DNA from: Bathynomus jamesi
Lineage: Eukaryota; Arthropoda; Malacostraca; Isopoda; Cirolanidae
Direction: 5' to 3'
Assembly (NCBI GenBank): GCA_023014485.1
Contig: JAJOZX010012221.1
Coordinates: 1 to 64,000 of the forward strand
DNA: 64,000 nt
Numbering within the stretch: the first letter of the stretch is position 1; each line of letters opens with the position of its first letter. Below the pieces are notes generated by a model. The model saw nothing but the letters and a program-made list of their open reading frames with translations. It made no database searches and was not told the DNA's origin. Below are positions 54,660 to 64,000 of this stretch, piece by piece. The position numbers and the translations under genes are program-made.

Positions 54660-55290
54660 TTTAACCGAGCGAATAGAAAGCACCTCGATATAAGGCCACA
54701 GAAGCGAAGCTGAAAGCAGCAATCGACGACATCCACAGAAGGCTAACAGGAGGGAGGGAAAGATACCATGAGGGTCTTGGGGTTTGGGGAAAACACACAT
54801 TGTGCTTCAGGTTGGGGTTATTGGTGCAAGGGTGGTAGTGCGTCACTGAAATAGAATCCCGCCAAATGAATTAACATTTTGGCGTTGCTTCGCGTAGGAA
54901 CGTTCGATGAATCTAGTGGGAATGGAAGCGAAAACCGCACGTCTTGCAAGAAAATTGAACTTAGGCCACGCCGGGGGGGTGGGAAGGTGCATGGTGCCCG
55001 TAGTGCCGGGCGAGGTGAGAAAAATAGTGGAGTTGGTTTGGTTAACGTCCGGCATTGAAATTCGACTGGAAAATATCGGCATGGTGAGAAGGGTACTGGC
55101 AACATTCCTCATAACGCGGGGAAAATGGAGGGGAGGATGGGCTCGATGCCCACTATGGAGGCGGGAAGGAGAAGTGTGCCTCCGAGAAATGGACTCTCTC
55201 ATGCTGGTCTCTGAAGACGCTGTGTTCCCATCTGTAGGGTGGAAATTTTCAAACGCGCTCTTTTGTTACGAAAACTGAATGTCAATGCGC
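54660..55290. other. GC-richer patch with overlapping open frames on both strands, unidentified
   Basis: A plus-strand frame 54907-55278 (123 codons) and minus-strand frames 55202-54843 and 55105-54818 overlap. None shows a domain I recognise, and they shadow each other, so at most one could be real. Composition is GC-rich compared with the flanks. It may be a fragment of an unknown retroelement ORF or host exon. No function proposed. Confidence 0.25.
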
Positions 55291-55974
55291 GGTTGTTAAA
55301 AATGGCACTTAAAAAAATGTTTGCACAAGTTCACTTTAGCTGGGTTTTCGTTGTCCCCATTTTGTACTGGGTTTGGCGTAGGCCCATTAATAATATTTGT
55401 AGTTAAAGTAATTAAAGTGATTGTTTGCTTGATTGGTTGGTTTAATTAATTGTGCAGTGAGAAAAATACATAAGCTATTGATTAATTGATTAAATGGTTG
55501 ACGAAAATAAGATGGCGCGCGAATTCTGATTGCTTACAATTAAAACAAGAGTGGCAAAATATGTCCTACGAAGGGCGTTAAAAATGGGATTCGCATGTTG
55601 GTGGTTCACTTGCGAGTGAAGTGGTCTTCAAGGTGGTGAGGTATCGAAGGAATGCTTGTGTCAGAGTCAAAAATGAGGGAAGGCTTCAGGGAGGTGTTCT
55701 TGACTATGGTCTAACAATGAGACCCCTTGTTTGAGCAGGTGATTGCCTGTAAGAGTTGCTGCAGGAATTGTTGAAGGCAAAAAGAATTTTTGAAAGTGCC
55801 AGAATGTGTCGTTTGTTATATACTAACAGAGAACCCGCCCTTCGTGTGGGTAGCAAAAATATCCCGGCCTACGGGCGGATATTTATTACCTTTCGGGTAA
55901 TACATAGTTACTGTACATTCAAAAATGATATATTATAATAATTTTTCTTTTTTTTTAACAAAAAGATCACGTCT
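55291..55974. other. Gene-free stretch
   Basis: Contains a small inverted GC-rich word pair near 55838-55900 (CGTGTGGGTAGC, ACCTTTCGGGTAATA). Otherwise nothing recognised. Confidence 0.4.
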
Positions 55975-55975
55975 T

Positions 55976-56262
55976 AACATAATCAATCGTCAAGGGCATA
56001 CAGTTGACCTAACTGGGCATTCAATTAACCCAGGGAATCTTAACCTCTGGGTCGCGACCCAAACTTGGGTCATTAAATTGTCATTTATCATTTATTTACG
56101 TTATACCTAATCATTTTACCATTATTATTTATTTTATCATCAATTATGAGTGAACTGTTGGAAGGCATTGGTCGCCGAGCTAGCCCCGAAACCAGAATTT
56201 AGATCGCAGCCTAAAAAGGTTAAGAATCCCTGAATTAACCTAACCGGGCATTCAATAATTTT
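55976..56262. repeat. Copy of the GTCAAGGGC repeat, split by a hAT MITE
   Basis: AATCGTCAAGGGCATACAGT, TGACCTAACTGGGCATTCAA at 55985-56024 continues after the MITE with CTAACCGGGCATTCAATAAT at 56240. Joined, the two sides are inverted around the insertion. The core words are those of the palindromes at 21424-21646 and 56599-56747. Confidence 0.7.
56031..56232. repeat. hAT-type MITE with perfect 8-bp target duplication
   Basis: Ends CAGGGAATCTTAACCTCTGG and, on the opposite strand, CAGGGATTCTTAACCTTTTT. Flanked by AATTAACC on both sides (56023-56030 and 56233-56240). 202 bp. Inside, GGTCGCGACCCAAACTTGGG, a common phrase of this MITE type. Confidence 0.9.
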
Positions 56263-56439
56263 CACGTACATTTCGATTAATTTTAAGCAACTTTTACTTT
56301 ATAATTTTTTCTCTCGAGGAGCCGTTTCCGTGTTTTAGGGTGCAACAGATATACAGACAGACAGACAGATAGACAGCATATATACAGTATGGATTTTTAA
56401 AAATTCTAATTTTTGTCTAATTAAAAAAAAAATTATAAT

Positions 56440-56910
56440 TTTGTTGGATCTTTTAAACTATTTCCCCCCCCCCAGCTTCAGAGAGGGGGGACGTAGTTTA
56501 AAAGGTCAATATTAGGGGGGGGAGATAATTTAACAGGTTTTACTTATCTTATATACATATCTTAAAAATTCTATTATATTCTATCATATTTCCGGTTTAT
56601 AGAGAACCATTATTTACATAGGATAAAATTTGAATGCCCGGTTAGGTCAACTGTACGCCCTTGACTAAACCTAACCAATCGTGAAGAGCGTACAGTTGAC
56701 CTTAGCGGGCATTCAAATTTTATCCTATGTAAATAATGGTTCTCTATTTATTATATGTTTGCAATAAATAATAAATTTTTTGTTATTTTATTATTTTTTG
56801 GTTAATTTGCAGAGTTTAAACTTTGGGGAAGATATAGTTGAAAAGATCAACATTGGGGTGGTGATTGTTGAAAAGAGTATGTTGGAGGGGAAATAGTTTA
56901 AAAGATCCAT
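56440..56910. repeat. Degenerate G-run/AAAAGATC repeat cluster around a palindrome
   Basis: Variants of GGGG-N-GATAGTTTAAAAGATCAAC recur at about 56443-56470 (inverted), 56483-56512, 56514-56540, 56822-56860, 56860-56885 and 56888-56912, with G runs of up to 8. The palindrome 56599-56747 lies in the middle, so it may have been inserted into this cluster. Confidence 0.55.
56599..56747. repeat. Palindromic repeat with GTCAAGGGCGTACAG core, second locus
   Basis: The left arm TAGAGAACCATTATTTACAT, AGGATAAAATTTGAATGCCC, GGTTAGGTCAACTGTACGCC is mirrored by GGCGTACAGTTGACC-like sequence, CGGGCATTCAAATTTTATCC, ATGTAAATAATGGTTCTCTA. The centre TTGACTAAACCTAACCAATCG is shared with the palindrome at 21424. 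Confidence 0.8.
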
Positions 56911-57050
56911 TTTGTTTGCTGAATCATAAATGCAGTTTCTGAAAAGCACGAGCTAGATCTACGCCCACTTTATGACGTGTCTATGATGTCACTATCTTTT
57001 AACCAATCTGGAATACAGACGGACAGACAAGACTGCCTTTTTTTTAGTAT

Positions 57051-57057
<7 letters not shown>

Positions 57058-57092
<35 letters not shown>
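57058..57092. repeat. (TA)n microsatellite
   Basis: About 17 TA units. Confidence 0.9.
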
Positions 57093-57093
<1 letters not shown>

Positions 57094-57095
<2 letters not shown>

Positions 57096-57490
57096 AGTAA
57101 TGCCTAGTTAAGAATATGAATTTTTGTTTAATTAAGATAATGTTTAATGTAAATCATTTACTAATAATTATGGAATTACGAAAAAGTATGTTTGTTAGAT
57201 TTAAATTGTTTAAAATGGGTAGAGTTGGCAATCCTGAACAGAGGCCCACAGAGCAGACTACCCCCACAAGGGAGTCAGTCTTCTAGGCAACGCGTTACGC
57301 GTAAGGTTGGCGTCATGTAACGTAAAGTTTAATTAATTGTTTGTGTTCCTCTCCGACGTAAAATGTTATCGTAAAATTCCATACTCGCACCCCCCTAAAT
57401 TACTTAAACCATTTTCGGAGATAAATAAATAATAAAAAGTGTTAAAAGAGTGTTAATAAACTCCCCCTTTGTTTTGTAACGACTTTCATA
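57094..57490. other. Possible solo LTR-like segment (weak)
   Basis: Starts TGTAGTAATGCC and runs to GACTTTCA, with a late AATAAACTCCCCC poly(A)-signal-like word near 57456. No flanking duplication, no primer-binding site and no internal LTR-element genes are visible, so confidence is low. Confidence 0.22.
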
Positions 57491-57654
57491 GTCTTGGCTC
57501 GGCGTGGCTACCATGAATATAATTGTAGTGTTGAAATGAGTAGAGAAAGCAAGTGATAAATGAAATAAAGAGCCGATAGAAGAGTAAATAATGAAGAGAA
57601 AGTAAAATAAATAAAGGGTTCACTATAATATTATAATATATATATATAAAATAT

Positions 57655-57850
57655 GGGATGAATTTCACACTTAAACACGTGAAATGATTGAATGATGCAA
57701 ACCCACAAGGAAGAAGCAAAAATTATTTCAAGACCTTTCGTGTATTCAGCAGTACACTTCGTCAACGAAATGACGAGGTGTACTGCTGAATACACGAAAG
57801 GCGTTGGAATAATTTTTTTCTTTCCTTGTGGGTTTGCATTTTATATGTAT
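57655..57850. mobile_element. PLE tails joined head to head (PLE-4), near-perfect palindrome
   Basis: Bases 57700-57766 and 57770-57838 are reverse complements (AACCCACAAGGAAGAAGCAA and its partner; TTTCGTGTATTCAGCAGTAC and its partner). Each half reads outward as a PLE 3' tail: TGACGAGGTGTACTGCTGAA, TACACGAAAGGCGTTGGAAT, close to the PLE-2 tail at 43797-43832. The minus half continues about 40 bp further (57655-57695) with a TTTCACGTGTTTAAGTGTGAAA-type hairpin. No protein is left. Confidence 0.72.
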
Positions 57851-57960
57851 ATGTATGTATGTATGTATGTATATATATAATAATATATATGTATATATGT
57901 GTGTTATATATATATATGTATATATGTGTGTATGTATATATATATGTATATACCTATATA
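57851..57960. repeat. (TATG)n/(TA)n microsatellite
   Basis: Mixed TATG and TA units. Confidence 0.85.
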
Positions 57961-57964
57961 AAGC

Positions 57965-58057
57965 TATTGACTTCTTCGTAGGGATATGACAAAAATATTT
58001 GTCGAAACGTCTGAAGTACAAAAATAAACGAAAATGTTTGCTGTTGTGTTGGTCCTT

Positions 58058-58060
<3 letters not shown>
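57965..58060 (+). mobile_element. Further PLE-like tail fragment
   Basis: CTTCTTCGTAGGGATATGAC, AAAAATATTTGTCGAAACGT and CTGAAGTACAAAAATAAACG has the stem-GAAACGTCTGAAG layout common at PLE 3' ends, but no CTGANGA box. It sits between two (TA)n arrays. Assignment rests on motif likeness only. Confidence 0.4.

Positions 58061-58061
<1 letters not shown>

Positions 58062-58130
<69 letters not shown>
58062..58130. repeat. (TA)n microsatellite
   Basis: About 34 TA units with one interruption. The next 530 bp (58131-58660) show no recognised feature apart from a CpG-rich start. Confidence 0.9.
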
Positions 58131-58659
58131 GGTGACGCCTTCAGATGCTTTCGCGTTTCCCCCACAACCACGACCAAAATAACGTCACATCGCGAGCCAC
58201 ACTTGGAGGCATTTGCCTCTGCCTCAATCGCATCACACCTTCGTTCTCGAAGGACGCCAGTGACACGTTAGCTTCCATCATGTAAACAACGTTATACGGG
58301 CCCTATTGGCCTAGTGTCATTCACCTAACTTTATATAAAGAATATAATTACCTCGCACGTTATATAATATTGATGTCCTTAATCAAGTGCACGTTTATAA
58401 CATTTCAATACAGTTTTCATTCAAACAATTGCGACCTTATTTGTTTCACTTAACTCTAATTTATTTTGTTTAATAAAAGATGAAAACTCGCTCTATTAAT
58501 TTCCTCAATTAATAACATTATTTGGTCTGAATTATTATTATTATTATTACTACAGTGCCAACGAGGTTCCATATACAGTATATATAAAAAATTTGGTTTC
58601 AGGACCAGGAAAGTACAACTTTCTAAGAAATATTAGTGAATTCATCGGAAATCAAAGTG

Positions 58660-59020
58660 GGTGAAAGCAGCAAGAACCGCGTGTCTATCCTCCCACCAAA
58701 ATACTATGGACATCGGTGCCATTTCCTCTACCCCGAGCGATATACCCAACCAGTGGTGTCACGTCTTTCCCTTCTTCACCTGTGTCTACAGGTGGTACTG
58801 CTATAGTGCAAGGCCCCAACGAACAGCAGCAAATGCTAAGAGGATTCAGCAATGATAATTGCAAACTCTTCGAGCTACTAAAGAGCTTCTTTATCAAGGA
58901 GTTCATCCGATTACGCGGACGTTCACGGAGCACGTAGGATCCCTCAATCAGAAAGTCATCCAGTGAACACAAAGAGAGAGCTGATACCCTGCAGTAAAAA
59001 CAGAGGAACTGGAAGAAAGA
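58660..59020 (+). other. Unidentified protein-like stretch
   Basis: The plus strand reads PFPLPRAIYPTSGVTSFPSS, PVSTGGTAIVQGPNEQQQML, then RGFSNDNCKLFELLKSFFIK, EFIRLRGRSRST to a stop near 58937. Pro/Ser-rich then amphipathic composition is protein-like and could be a piece of a gag/ORF1 or a host exon. There is no domain match I can name, and a frame on the opposite strand overlaps it. Confidence 0.28.
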
Positions 59021-59297
59021 ACGCCTGCAACGCAGCTTTTCATGACTGTTTTTTTCTATAGTTTTATTGACCAAATAATTAGTCACGAAAATCTTAAGAT
59101 TCAGAAATCTTGACACAATGTGAAACTCAAAATTTTCACTGCTGCGTTCTTTTCTGTAGTTTAATCGCGGTGCTGGGGCCTTCGGGCCCAGTAATTTTAA
59201 TTATTTAATTTATTAACCCACGTGCACAACCTGGGGACCTAATCAATATGTATGTGAAGTTTCATGTTTGTAACTGCTTCCATTTTGGAGTTATGAC

Positions 59298-59300
59298 TGG

Positions 59301-59338
<38 letters not shown>

Positions 59339-59368
59339 CTTTTATTATTATTATATATATATATATAT
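59298..59368. repeat. (CA)n then (TTA)n/(TA)n microsatellite
   Basis: About 20 CA units followed by short TTA and TA runs. Confidence 0.9.
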
Positions 59369-59369
59369 C

Positions 59370-60125
59370 TTGACGTGATGTAATAAATGTTCGAAAACAA
59401 ACTTTTGTCGTCGACAAAGATATTTTTGTGTTGCGAGAAAACTTTCAACATCACAAGACACTATTGGTACATATTCTAACTTAAGAATGTCCGCAATATC
59501 AAGATTTCAACAGTGTCAACGATGCCAGCGGATTAACTTACAGGCTTTATTTATACAATTCTTTGCTCGAGCCACGTGTTTTATTATATTATTATCATGA
59601 CATTAGAACAAAAACTAATAATTTCATGATTATTTCCCAAAATATTCATTTTAAACAAAAACCCTAGAAATATGCACTTGCTTAAAATATGCATCTGCAT
59701 ATGCGCGTATGCAAATATGCAAAAATCCGAAGCCTAATTATCACTATTTTGTTCACTGTTCCTATGGTTTTTGTCATTATTTTACCAGCGTCCTACTTAT
59801 TGAAAATTCAGAGTAGGCACACTATAAACTGTAACTGAATTTGCCCGACAAGTTTTTAAATGTTTAGTTTAGTTTCTTTAGCTGATCAGAATCACCGCCA
59901 TCCCAATGATTTATTTAAAATTTACCATAAACAGAAAAGTGACTTACTATATAGTTCTTTTTAACAACCTGCCCAAAATTTCCTTTCCTTTTAGCTTCCT
60001 TGAAATTTTATTACCTCTTCTTTCTAGTTTAACTCTCAATCATGTCCAATGCTTATCTGAAAGACCTTCCAATCCTCTTGGAACTATTACGAGATAAACA
60101 CGAGGGCGATGATGAATTTTTTAAT
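59370..60125. other. Gene-free AT-rich stretch
   Basis: A repeated ATATGC/ATGCAT phrase occurs near 59685-59730. No supported gene or repeat ends. Confidence 0.4.
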
Positions 60126-60129
60126 CTGT

Positions 60130-61620
60130 CACATATTGTTTACGAGAGTGATTATTATGGTATTAACACGGGTTCGAACCCGTCTAAACTTCACTAATAA
60201 ATTTTCGATATTAACTCTGAATATTAGAAGCACACCTGATAATTTTGAAAAGCTACAAAATTCATTACAATTAATCGGAATAAAATTCTCCATCATAGTC
60301 CTCGTGGAAACCTAAATAAAATAAAAAATAACTAAAGCTTTCTACTTTTTAGATTGTTTCCAGACATATCGTGACGGCAGAAAAGGAGTAGTTTCAATTT
60401 ACGTACGTAAATCCATTCATTACATGTACACAAATCACTGATCTTACATTATTGTCTGACTCTATTGAAACCTGAGCCGTAAGTATTACCTTGGAAAATA
60501 CAAAATTAAATATAATTGGTATCTACCGGCCTCCAAACGGAGGGTTTATCCACTTCCTTGAGAATATAGACATTATTTCAAATCATAATACAATAAAACG
60601 GCACAAAATAATCTTCCTCGACGACTTCATTTTTGACCTTTTTAAAATACAATAAACATAGAGACCATAAACAACTCGTAAACAGAATGGTATATAGTTT
60701 TGTCCAGTCATTACGTGAGCAACACTTGTTACAACACTATAAAACACCCTACTTTAATAGATCATATATGATGTAAAGGTCATGTAACTCATACAGCCGG
60801 TATACTACTTCTGGGGATTTCTGACTATTTTGGCTGTTTTTTAGCGTTCAGTGAGGCTCATAAAATCCTGGACACAGATCACTAAAAATAAGTAAAAAGA
60901 TTTAGGTCTGAAACATAAATTGGACTCGATATATTATAGGTCTGAAGTCTTCGAAGGGGCAGACGATATAAATGAAAATTTTGTTGTTTTCAGACAATGA
61001 AACTTTACTTAAGAAGAAAGAACAATTGTTTTCTCAGCTGTAAATAATACCATTTATAACGAACCATTAGAATATAGCCAATCGTCTAAATAATTGCTTT
61101 ACCGTGGGAAAAAAAACGCCTAATCTCAGTGTCTTCGATAAGAAACTATGAAGAATATCTTGGCAACCTCTCAGCTCATATTTTCCTCTTCTCTCCTCTC
61201 TCTTCCAGAGATATCGAAACGGCTATCTTCACTATTAAAAATAAGATACGTCACGTTGACTCTATTCCAAACACAGTTTTTAGGTACTGTTCAGATGCTT
61301 TCTCCTTTTATCAATTCAATTCATCTCTGTCAAAGTATTTTCCCTGACCTACTTAATAAGGCACGAGTATGTCCAATATTCAAATCGGGAAAAAAAATCA
61401 CTACCTTCGAATTATCAACAAATATCCATCTTACCTACATTGGGAAAGATATTTGAAAAACTTTTCTACACGCAGCTCTCCAAATATTTCGAAGAAAATA
61501 ACCTTGTATCGAAGTATCATTTTGGTTTTAGGGAGGGCCATAAAAACAAACAACGCGATCTCGGTCGTAATATTTTCATTAAAACTAATGAAAATATCTT
61601 GTCATTCCAGTAAAATATTA
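60130..61620 (+). pseudogene. LINE (family C) endonuclease and reverse transcriptase N-terminus, decayed
   Basis: Endonuclease start: FSILTLNIRSTPDNFEKLQN, then IKFSIIVLVET (catalytic Glu), CFQTYRDGRKGVVSIYVRKS, NIIGIYRPPNGGFIHFLENI (YRPPN box) and a degraded DFN-type motif at about 60615. After a gap, linker and reverse transcriptase motifs appear: DIETAIFTIKNKIRHVDSIP, NTVFRYCSDAF, VCPIFKSGKKITTF (motif 0/1), IFEKLFYTQLSKYFEENNLV and HFGFREGHKT. The catalytic YADD part is absent, so it is 3'-truncated near 61620. Frames shift repeatedly. Confidence 0.72.
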
Positions 61621-62779
61621 ACTGTATGTGCCCGAGGCTGTAAGTTCCTTTGTCTCAAAAATTTGTAAGATTTATAAAAATTTGTATTTAAATGTTCAAA
61701 ATACAACACGGTATATCCTAGTCTCTAAATTTCCAAAAGTTTTTAAATCTTTAATAAATTAAAATTTTTATAAATTTTTATATCTACAGTATTATACAGT
61801 TAAATCTAACTAGTAGATTTCAGCCTGTAAAGTGTGCACACTTGTTAAAAAGGCAGTTTACAATTGTATGCAGCATCTGTATTTAATGAAATTATACTCG
61901 TCTACGTAAACTTTGTATATATTTGTAAATAAATTAAAATAAATAAATAAATTAAATTGAAAAATTAGCTGAAAATAGATATACCTTCAACTGCGTTCCC
62001 AATCCCTGGAAAGGTTGTATAATGGATTGTTGTGTGTGTGGGTGTGTGTTCTGGGGGAAGGGAGGAGACGAATAGAGGAAATGAAATTGGTTTGGAAGAA
62101 AAGGAGTTTATCGCATTTTTGCGAATGCCAGCTCTGGAAGGGTTGGTCGGATGTGTCTACAAAGTAAGTGAAGAGAGATTGTAGTAAAAGTATGAAAATT
62201 ATTAGAATGCGACGTTACAACGATTGGTCGGAGGGTGAAAGAAGTGTAGATAAACTCGTTCTTAAAAAGTATGAAAAATGGTAAATACAAATTTTTACAA
62301 ACGGATGAAATTTCAAATTTATTAAAGAAATTCTGAAGAAAATGAAAGTAAGAAATTTATTTACAGTTTAAATAATAAAAGATTGCTTCGGTTTCATAAG
62401 AGCTGTAAATCTGAGATAATCCGATTAATTCAAATGATCTAACTTAATGGATGAAAAGACCGTGTGCTTTCTGTGAAGAAAGTGTAGTCTCGCTAACTTC
62501 CTACAGTAGCCAACTCTTATGTATACATCCATAGAATAATGCGTACATTCTGAACGTTGCTTGCATGGAAGTTGGCTAAAGGGCAAAGGGCACCAAATGT
62601 CTGTGATTCCTAATTTGAAGTTGAACTGCCCTTTCCTCGTCAGGAACCGAGTCTTATCCCCACACTACCATTTTTATTAATTGAGAGTTACATATGAATT
62701 GCGAGTTACATAATTTATACATCATGATGTTGGGAGCGAAATTATACATTCTTATTGCGAATTTATAGGTATATATGTA
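61621..62779. other. Gene-free AT-rich stretch
   Basis: A short (GT)n at 62029-62050. Open frames show no motif. The next feature is the TIR at 62780. Confidence 0.4.
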
Positions 62780-63526
62780 CAGGGTTGGCCGTAAGTTTCC
62801 ATACATAGGAAAATTTAAACGTTTGTTTTTATGTTTCAGATACCCTAAGAATATGCGTTTGTAAGATCTTGTTTACTGATGAAGCAAATTTTTACGTCAA
62901 TGGAGAGGTTAATCGGCAAAACATACGTTATTGGAGTAATGCTAACCCTAACTGGCTGAGTCCGACGAAGATGCAAGGTGCCGGTAAAGTGATGGTGTGG
63001 GCCGGGATATGGGGTGACAGAATTATTGGACCAATTTTTGTCAGTGGAAATCTTAATGCCGAAAGGTATCTTAAAATGTTGCAAGAAGAGATTTTCCCAT
63101 CCCTGCTAAACGAGGAAGGTAACTTCCCAGTTTACTTCCAGCAAGATGGAGCTCCACCTCATTATGGTCTTCACGTGCGTCGGTATTTGGATCAGCAGTT
63201 TCCGGATGCTTGGATTGGTCGGCGTGGTCCTGTGGAGTGGCCTCCCAGATCTCACCCCCCTTGATTTCTATCTTTGGGGGCACTTGAAGGCCATGGTGTA
63301 TCAGGAAAAGATACGAGACATAAATCATCTAAAGGAACGTATCACCAACGCCATTACAAGCATAACGTCAACTGTGCTAATGCGTGTTCATCAACAGTGG
63401 GGAACACGTATTGAAATGTGTTTTCAAAACAATGGCAACCATGTAGAGCATATTATATAAATAAAAATGGTTGTCCCTAAAAAAATGTTTATTTTTCCTA
63501 TGTATGGAAACTTACGGTCCACCCTG
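62780..63526 (+). mobile_element. DD41D mariner-type element, N-terminal half deleted
   Basis: TIRs CAGGGTTGGCCGTAAGTTTC (62780) and, on the other strand from 63526, CAGGGTGGACCGTAAGTTTC, continuing over CATACATAGGAAAA. TA on both sides. 747 bp. The sequence between the left TIR and the first catalytic motif is only about 70 bp, so the DNA-binding half of the transposase has been lost. Confidence 0.9.
62869..63460 (+). pseudogene. DD41D transposase catalytic domain, one frameshift
   Basis: The first frame (62869-63264) holds the first Asp in [24 protein letters not shown], and the second Asp in [13 protein letters not shown] frameshift near 63250 leads to [20 protein letters not shown] (third Asp in PLDFY, 41 residues after the second) and the end QNNGNHVEHII near 63458. 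All three catalytic acids are kept. The N-terminal HTH is missing, so it cannot bind its own ends. The same family as 11060, 42411, 43885 and 52550. Confidence 0.85.
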
Positions 63527-64000
63527 TACTATATAGGCTGTGTATATTTTATGAAAGGCTTTAAATTAAACTTTTTTTGTGTCGAATTTTAAATATGAAA
63601 GCTATTCAGAAATTATTAGTATACATACTGTAACTCTCCAAAACAATGAAGCTATATTTTGTTCTGTTACAAAGTTTGACAGAAATTTCTAAGACATTAT
63701 TTTCACGTAACTTTGGAGTTTTTTCGTATATGAAACTGAACCAGTGTTTGTGAAGCGTTATTTTCATAAAAAAGTGTAAGGAAACTACGTGATTTTGGAG
63801 CACAATTTGCAATAAGGAAAAAGACAACAGTAAAAGGACTAGAAACGAAATTCGAAAATATTGAAGATGTGAAAGACAATTTGAGAAGTTGTGTTGTCCT
63901 CCCCCGATACCCCGCTCCAAAAAACTTGAAATTCCCAAAAATTTCTATGTTTGTGTTTTGTAAATTTAGTGACTGACTGGTCTTTCTCTGTTTAACAAAC
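63527..64000. other. Gene-free AT-rich end of the window
   Basis: Open frames on the minus strand (63938-63606) have no recognisable motif. No repeat ends are seen. Confidence 0.4.

Noticed and set aside
54660..55290. Protein gene on either strand
   Set aside because: Frames on opposite strands overlap and neither has a recognisable domain. Kept only as an unidentified patch.
57094..57490. Confident solo LTR
   Set aside because: There is no flanking duplication and no internal retrotransposon genes. Only TG...CA-like ends and a poly(A)-signal-like word were seen.

Overview
This is eukaryotic (metazoan) DNA, most likely from an arthropod and possibly a decapod crustacean. The evidence is AT-rich sequence full of (TA)n, (CA)n and (TC)n microsatellites, scattered TAACC/TTAGG-like arrays, tRNA-derived SINE-like pieces, and a dense layering of transposable elements (TEs) of arthropod type. 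I see no operons, no CRISPR array, no rRNA genes, and no convincing multi-exon host gene. Nearly every coding signal is a TE remnant. The exception is one decayed protein gene of unknown origin at about 7.0-8.85 kb. The species guess is inference from TE families, not proof.

Layout. 0-5.2 kb: a broken hAT (ZMYM1-like) gene, a fold-back hAT-type MITE, a LINE endonuclease piece, a complete but mutated Tc1 element, and an inverted tRNA-like SINE cluster. 5.6-10.8 kb: a LINE 3' part (minus), the decayed unknown gene (minus), and a second LINE (plus). 11-18.4 kb: a mariner C-terminus, a LINE tail, a Tigger/pogo C-terminus, two deleted mariner-like elements (one folded into a large inverted repeat), hAT-type and TTAA-flanked MITEs, a LINE reverse transcriptase piece and a first Penelope-like element (PLE). 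19-29 kb: a DD34D mariner, a palindromic repeat, a long-TIR MITE, a LINE C-terminus, and a second LINE with a second mariner inserted in it. 29.4-33 kb: an internally deleted hAT next to a complete ~2.16-kb DNA transposon whose transposase family I cannot assign. 34.5-39.7 kb: a nearly intact PLE arranged as a giant inverted repeat. 41.6-44.4 kb: a second PLE cut by a DD41D mariner-type element, then a 404-bp deletion derivative. 46-51.4 kb: a LINE, a third DD34D mariner, a Merlin (IS1016-type) transposase, and a second copy of the unassigned transposon. 52-58.1 kb: further PLE tails, hAT MITEs and palindromic repeats. 60-63.5 kb: a LINE and another DD41D element.

How the parts relate. The elements are not a pathway. 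They are successive insertions, several of them nested (mariner in LINE, DD41D element in PLE, Merlin against the unassigned transposon), which gives relative ages. The strongest patterns are these: every PLE locus in the window has two copies pointing away from each other (head-to-head) with 5'-truncated arms; an apparently complete, TIR-bounded transposon carries a widespread but (to me) unnamed transposase with CACTG termini; and a fold-back repeat family shares one core at three places. Only the plus-strand PLE arm (37550-39160) and the Merlin catalytic domain (49951-50484) still read as long uninterrupted coding sequence.
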